The notes under the pieces were generated by a model. It was not told where the DNA came from and did not search any database. It saw nothing but the letters and a program-made list of their open reading frames with translations. Positions 60,549 through 64,000 of a stretch of 64,000 nt of DNA are shown here, in pieces. How positions within the stretch are numbered: position 1 is the first letter of the stretch; every line of letters begins with the position of its first letter. Source of the DNA: VXMO01 sp965205915 (GTDB lineage: Bacteria > Chloroflexota > Dehalococcoidia > UBA6926); NCBI GenBank assembly GCA_965205915.1, contig OZ242191.1, positions 1,054,001 through 1,118,000 on the forward strand, written 5' to 3'. A program made the position numbers and the translations under genes.

Positions 60549-62933
60549 ATGTGGCGGAATCCAACCCGACTACTTGTACTAACGGCCATGATGGCCGTCA
60601 TGTTAGTTGTGTCACCGGCAGGGTTTGCGGCGGCACAGGACGGAGAGGGCCGTGTGCTGGGGTCTCCCGGCATCCTGACGCCGGATTATCCGTACTTGGC
60701 GCCGGACGTTTTGGCGTTCCGGGATCAGACGGCGAAGCTGCTGTCCGGCCGCGTGTCGCTGATGGCGCAGGGGCTTGACGCGCAGACGGGCGGGATCGGC
60801 GGTAGTGAGGCGCGCAGTGGACCAGTAGCATCAGGACAGGCCTCGCCTGCCAGACAGGGTGGCGTGCTCGTCCCCTACCGTGATCCTTCGGCGCGATTCA
60901 GTCGGAACATCTTGATCCCGACGGATTTCAGCACTGCGCCGTTGCAGACAGAGCCGCATCTGGCAGTTGATCCGTTCGATTCCGACCACATCATCGCGGG
61001 CATGATCGACTATAACTTCCCGGGCGTCACGACGTATGTGACGTATGACGGGGGAGTGACGTGGGAAGGGCCGGCAGTGATCAAGCGTCCCCGCGAGGAG
61101 CTGGGTAGCGGCGGCGACCCGGTGCTGGCATTCGATCGCGAGGGTTCGGCATTCGTAACGTTCATCTCGCTGGACATTGAGGAGTTCACGGTTGGGAACC
61201 TGTTGGGTACCGCAGTTGTGTCCAGCATGGCGCTGAGCACATCGAGCGATGGCGGATTCACATGGACGGAGGGCACACCGGCGGTGCGGAGCCAGGTGTC
61301 GTCCGATTTCACAATCGACCAGTTGGGGCGGACGCGCGGCACGGTGGCCATCGGTTTCCTGGACAAGCCGTGGCTGGCCGTCGGGCCGAATTCGGATGAC
61401 CCCGATTCAGACATCATTTACATCACGTATACGCATTTCAACACGACGTATCGGATCTCGTACACGGATGAACTCGCGTTCCTGAGCAATCCCGTTCTTG
61501 AGACGACCATTGAGATGGTGAAATCGGAGGACGGGGGCATAAGTTGGTCAGACCCCATGGTGGTCAGTCCAATCATTCGGCAGGTCTTCGAGTTCGGGGG
61601 GTCCGATCAGGAGAACCTGAATGACGCTCCAAGCCAGCTACAGTCGCCGGATACGATTCCGGGCGGGCAGGTCATTGAGAGCCTGAAGCGGATTTTGCAG
61701 GGGTCCTATGTGGCGACGCATACGGACGGGAGCGTATACGTTTCGTGGATGGACTCGACGGACGACGGGCCGTTTGAGGGTATTGCGCAGATGTTCGTGG
61801 CGCGATCGGACGACGGCGGTGACACATTCACTGACGGACAACGGGCGACGAATTACCTTGAGCTTGGGTTCTCGCCACGCAGCAGCTTCTATCGCTTCTG
61901 GGGCTCGACGTTTTCTCGCATCGCCATTGGGCCGAATGGCGAGTTGTATATGGTGTTCTGCGCCGCGCCGGCGGGTGATCCGTCGGACGACTCGGACGTG
62001 ATGATGGTGCGTTCAATGGACGAAGGGCGGACGTGGAGCAGGCCGCTCCAGATCAATGATGATCGAACATCGGGTATCCAGTTCTTCCCGGCGGTCGATG
62101 TTTCTCCAAATGGGAAGGTTCACGTGATGTGGGGAGACACGCGCGACGATCCGGGCATCGATCTTCGTTATCACATCTATTACGCGGTCTCCGAGGATCA
62201 GGGAGAGTCGTTCGGCATCAATTCCCGTGTGACGGACTCCGCATCGAACCCGAACTACGGCTTCCCCGGCGGACAGTTCATCGGCGACTACTTCGGGTTG
62301 GCGGCGACGGATGAGGACGTCTACATGGTGTGGGCGGATACACGTCTTGGCGAGTTCCAGGGGACGAATCAGAAGATCGGCTTTGCGCGGATGCGGCAGA
62401 TGCCAAGTCCATCGATCTTCCTTTCGCCGTCACGCGGGGCATCGGCCACGACGGTGACAATTCAGGGTTTCAATTTCCAGGCCGATCAGGACATATTCAT
62501 TCTCGTTAGCGGAGTCCTCGTATCCACCATCGAGTCGAATGATGAGGGGCGATTCACAACGCAGCTCTTCTTCCCAACTGCGGGAGAGGGGGCGCAGTCC
62601 GTTGGCGTGTTTGACGCTTCCGGCAACGCGGCGACGGCATCGTTCTATAACGAATTCGGCTTTGACAACCTCCAGCAAACCGCAGCAGACATCGAGGACA
62701 TCAAGAACGCGCTCAGCTCTGACACGTTGGCAAGCATCCAGGAGGCGCTGGATCGAATCGAGTCGGGCGAGAGTGGCGGTGACGACGAGTCCGGCGGGTG
62801 CAGCACGGGCAACGCGACGGCGGACATGGCCCTTGTCGGTTTGCTTGCGCTGGGCATCATCGGGGCGGCGCAACTGAATTCGCGCAGACGACGGCGCGAG
62901 AACGACAGCGACGGAGGCGAGGCCGATGGGTAG
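60549..62933 (+). CDS. secreted BNR-repeat (sialidase-like propeller) protein with C-terminal membrane anchor
   Basis: 794 residues. Cleavable signal peptide (VVSPAGFAAAQ end), then a beta-propeller with at least six Asp-box motifs (YDGGVTW, SSDGGFTW, SEDGGISW, SDDGGDTF, SMDEGRTW, SEDQGESF). An IPT-like Ig domain follows (SPSRGASATTVTIQGFNFQA), then a Gly/Ser linker CSTGNATADMALVGLLALGI and a basic stop-transfer RRRRREN. The catalytic Arg triad of true sialidases is not evident, so it may be a binding or structural surface protein. The binding-protein gene downstream starts inside its last codons. Confidence 0.82.
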   Translation: MWRNPTRLLVLTAMMAVMLVVSPAGFAAAQDGEGRVLGSPGILTPDYPYLAPDVLAFRDQTAKLLSGRVSLMAQGLDAQTGGIGGSEARSGPVASGQASPARQGGVLVPYRDPSARFSRNILIPTDFSTAPLQTEPHLAVDPFDSDHIIAGMIDYNFPGVTTYVTYDGGVTWEGPAVIKRPREELGSGGDPVLAFDREGSAFVTFISLDIEEFTVGNLLGTAVVSSMALSTSSDGGFTWTEGTPAVRSQVSSDFTIDQLGRTRGTVAIGFLDKPWLAVGPNSDDPDSDIIYITYTHFNTTYRISYTDELAFLSNPVLETTIEMVKSEDGGISWSDPMVVSPIIRQVFEFGGSDQENLNDAPSQLQSPDTIPGGQVIESLKRILQGSYVATHTDGSVYVSWMDSTDDGPFEGIAQMFVARSDDGGDTFTDGQRATNYLELGFSPRSSFYRFWGSTFSRIAIGPNGELYMVFCAAPAGDPSDDSDVMMVRSMDEGRTWSRPLQINDDRTSGIQFFPAVDVSPNGKVHVMWGDTRDDPGIDLRYHIYYAVSEDQGESFGINSRVTDSASNPNYGFPGGQFIGDYFGLAATDEDVYMVWADTRLGEFQGTNQKIGFARMRQMPSPSIFLSPSRGASATTVTIQGFNFQADQDIFILVSGVLVSTIESNDEGRFTTQLFFPTAGEGAQSVGVFDASGNAATASFYNEFGFDNLQQTAADIEDIKNALSSDTLASIQEALDRIESGESGGDDESGGCSTGNATADMALVGLLALGIIGAAQLNSRRRRRENDSDGGEADG

Positions 62934-64000
62934 GCTTTCGGTCATGAACCGTTTCCGCGTCGGCCGCTCTTTACGGTTGGCAACAGTGTTGGCTGTGGTG
63001 TTGACGCTGGGCGTGATTGCGGGGGGCGGCTCTGTCCTCGCGCAGAGTCCAGATGAGTACGACGCGCCGCATGAGCAGCCCGGGCCGGCTGTCGATACGA
63101 TCCATTACCGCTCGTTCAACGTTGACCTCGCGCCGCAGGAGTTGCAACGAGATGAGATGGATATGTACATCTTCAATCTCAAGACGGATGCTGCGCAGGC
63201 GCTGCGGGGTGATGACTCAATCGAGTTGTATGAGGCTCCGGCCTCGACGATTTCGCTGATACTGAATCCGGCGCCCGCGCCCGAAGGTCAGCTGAATCCG
63301 TTCTCGCTGACGGAGGTGCGGCGCGCCATCCATCACCTGGTCAATCGCGAGTTCATTACGCAGGAGATCTACAAGGGCCTCGCGCGTCCGATGTATACAC
63401 ACGTCAACCCATTCGACTTCGATTACACGGTCGTTGCGGAGATGTTGGCGCGGCAGGACCTCGCATATGACCCGGAGCGGGCGCGGGCGACGATAGCGTT
63501 GGCGATGACGGCGGCCGGGGCAAGCATGGTGGACGGGGTCTGGAACTATGACGGGGAGCCTATTCGACTGAAGTTCATCATTCGCGTGGAGGATGAACGT
63601 CGCGACGTGGGCGACCTGATTCGCGCCGAGCTGGAGAGCGCAGGATTTCTTATCGCGCCGATCTATCACCAGTTCGCGCCGGCAATTCTGACGGTCTACA
63701 GCACAGACCCACAGCTATTTGAGTGGCACATGTACACGGAGGGATGGGGACGCGGGGCGGCGGAACGCTATGATTCCGCGACGATCAATCAGATGGCCGC
63801 GCCGTGGCTCGGAAATATGCCGGGCTGGCAGGAATCGGGACTCTGGCAGTACGAGAACGCGCGGCTGGATGACCTGGGGCAGCGGATTTTCCGCGGCGAT
63901 TTCCAGGATAAGGCGGAACGGAACGCGCTGTACCAGGAGGCGACGCGGGTATCGGTGGAGGAATCCGTCCGCGTCTGGCTGGCTACGATCATTACGACGT
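62926..64000 (+). CDS. peptide-type substrate-binding protein, 3' end beyond the window
   Basis: Open frame from ATG 62926 to the right edge without a stop (358 codons seen). Signal peptide with LAVVLTLGVIAGGGSVLAQ; no lipobox Cys is visible, so it may be secreted or anchored otherwise. Family 5 features are FSLTEVRRAIHHLVNREFIT, DPERARATIALAM and the repeated YT/W segments. ATG 62926 overlaps the stop of the BNR gene (ATGGGTAG), so the two are co-translated; ATG 62944 is an alternative. The usual N-terminal lobe is shortened before the RRAI helix, so this may be a variant binding protein. Confidence 0.85.
   Translation, partial: MGRLSVMNRFRVGRSLRLATVLAVVLTLGVIAGGGSVLAQSPDEYDAPHEQPGPAVDTIHYRSFNVDLAPQELQRDEMDMYIFNLKTDAAQALRGDDSIELYEAPASTISLILNPAPAPEGQLNPFSLTEVRRAIHHLVNREFITQEIYKGLARPMYTHVNPFDFDYTVVAEMLARQDLAYDPERARATIALAMTAAGASMVDGVWNYDGEPIRLKFIIRVEDERRDVGDLIRAELESAGFLIAPIYHQFAPAILTVYSTDPQLFEWHMYTEGWGRGAAERYDSATINQMAAPWLGNMPGWQESGLWQYENARLDDLGQRIFRGDFQDKAERNALYQEATRVSVEESVRVWLATIITT

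Noticed and set aside
60549..62933. Active exo-sialidase
   Set aside because: Asp boxes are present, but I cannot identify the Arg triad or the catalytic Tyr/Glu; described only as a BNR-repeat protein.

Overview
The window is GC-rich bacterial DNA with no rRNA, phage structural gene or transposase. I infer a member of the Chloroflexota, probably of the Dehalococcoidia/SAR202 type. The reasons are a CysM-type cysteine synthase with a CysO-like sulfur carrier, several dipeptide-type binding lipoproteins, a MutY with a winged-helix tail in place of a NUDIX domain, and a lone xanthine-dehydrogenase-type large subunit. This placement is inference: no marker could be aligned here.

Layout. 1-6.2 kb: recG (open at the left edge), argS and a peptide-binding lipoprotein. 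6.3-13.6 kb: an accessory island starting at tRNA-Arg. It holds hicB with a frameshifted hicA, a decayed second copy of the tRNA, an MvaI/BcnI-like restriction-modification pair, a DUF2806 protein, an internally deleted DNA methyltransferase, a DUF4268-like remnant, and a retropepsin/DUF5678 pair; moeB sits inside it. 13.8-23.1 kb: housekeeping genes cysM-lspA-rluD-gltX, tRNA-Asp, a ROK kinase, a hydrolase, a phosphoesterase and recQ, followed by a duplicated piece of the phosphoesterase. 23.2-24.8 kb: an unrecognised two-gene cassette (tail-anchored coiled coil plus a nuclease-like membrane protein). 24.8-34.6 kb: a DUF35 protein, a zincin, mutY, DUF1643, the leftward operon uvrA-membrane protein-HAM1-like protein, two tandem retropepsins, a membrane protein and a quinone reductase.

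34.6-39.8 kb holds three tandem leucine-rich-repeat lipoprotein genes with a duplicated 5' fragment of the quinone reductase gene between them. 39.8-44.7 kb has a lone molybdenum hydroxylase subunit and a small defence cluster: vapBC, a second truncated PIN gene, an AlbA_2/Schlafen protein and a type ISP remnant. 45.1-48 kb has a dienelactone hydrolase, a DUF6295 protein, msrA, msrB, the CysO-like carrier and a 42-residue membrane protein. At 48.1-48.5 kb the minus strand has a strong promoter, a micro-ORF and a chain of hairpins that looks like an unannotated structured RNA. Two more LRR-type lipoproteins follow (one frameshifted), then a four-gene dppBCDF-type operon joined by ATGA overlaps, a DUF3800 protein, tRNAs Trp, Leu and Cys, a glyoxalase-fold protein, a large binding lipoprotein, a BNR-repeat surface protein and a binding protein cut by the right edge.

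Two themes join distant genes. First, cysM, the CysO-like carrier and moeB together could make cysteine through a protein thiocarboxylate, and msrA/msrB repair oxidised methionine beside them. Second, the region has been reshaped by local duplication and short hairpin repeats: two repeat families with an 'AATGAC' end recur in the spacers, enter the 3' end of lspA and occupy the deletion point of a methyltransferase gene.
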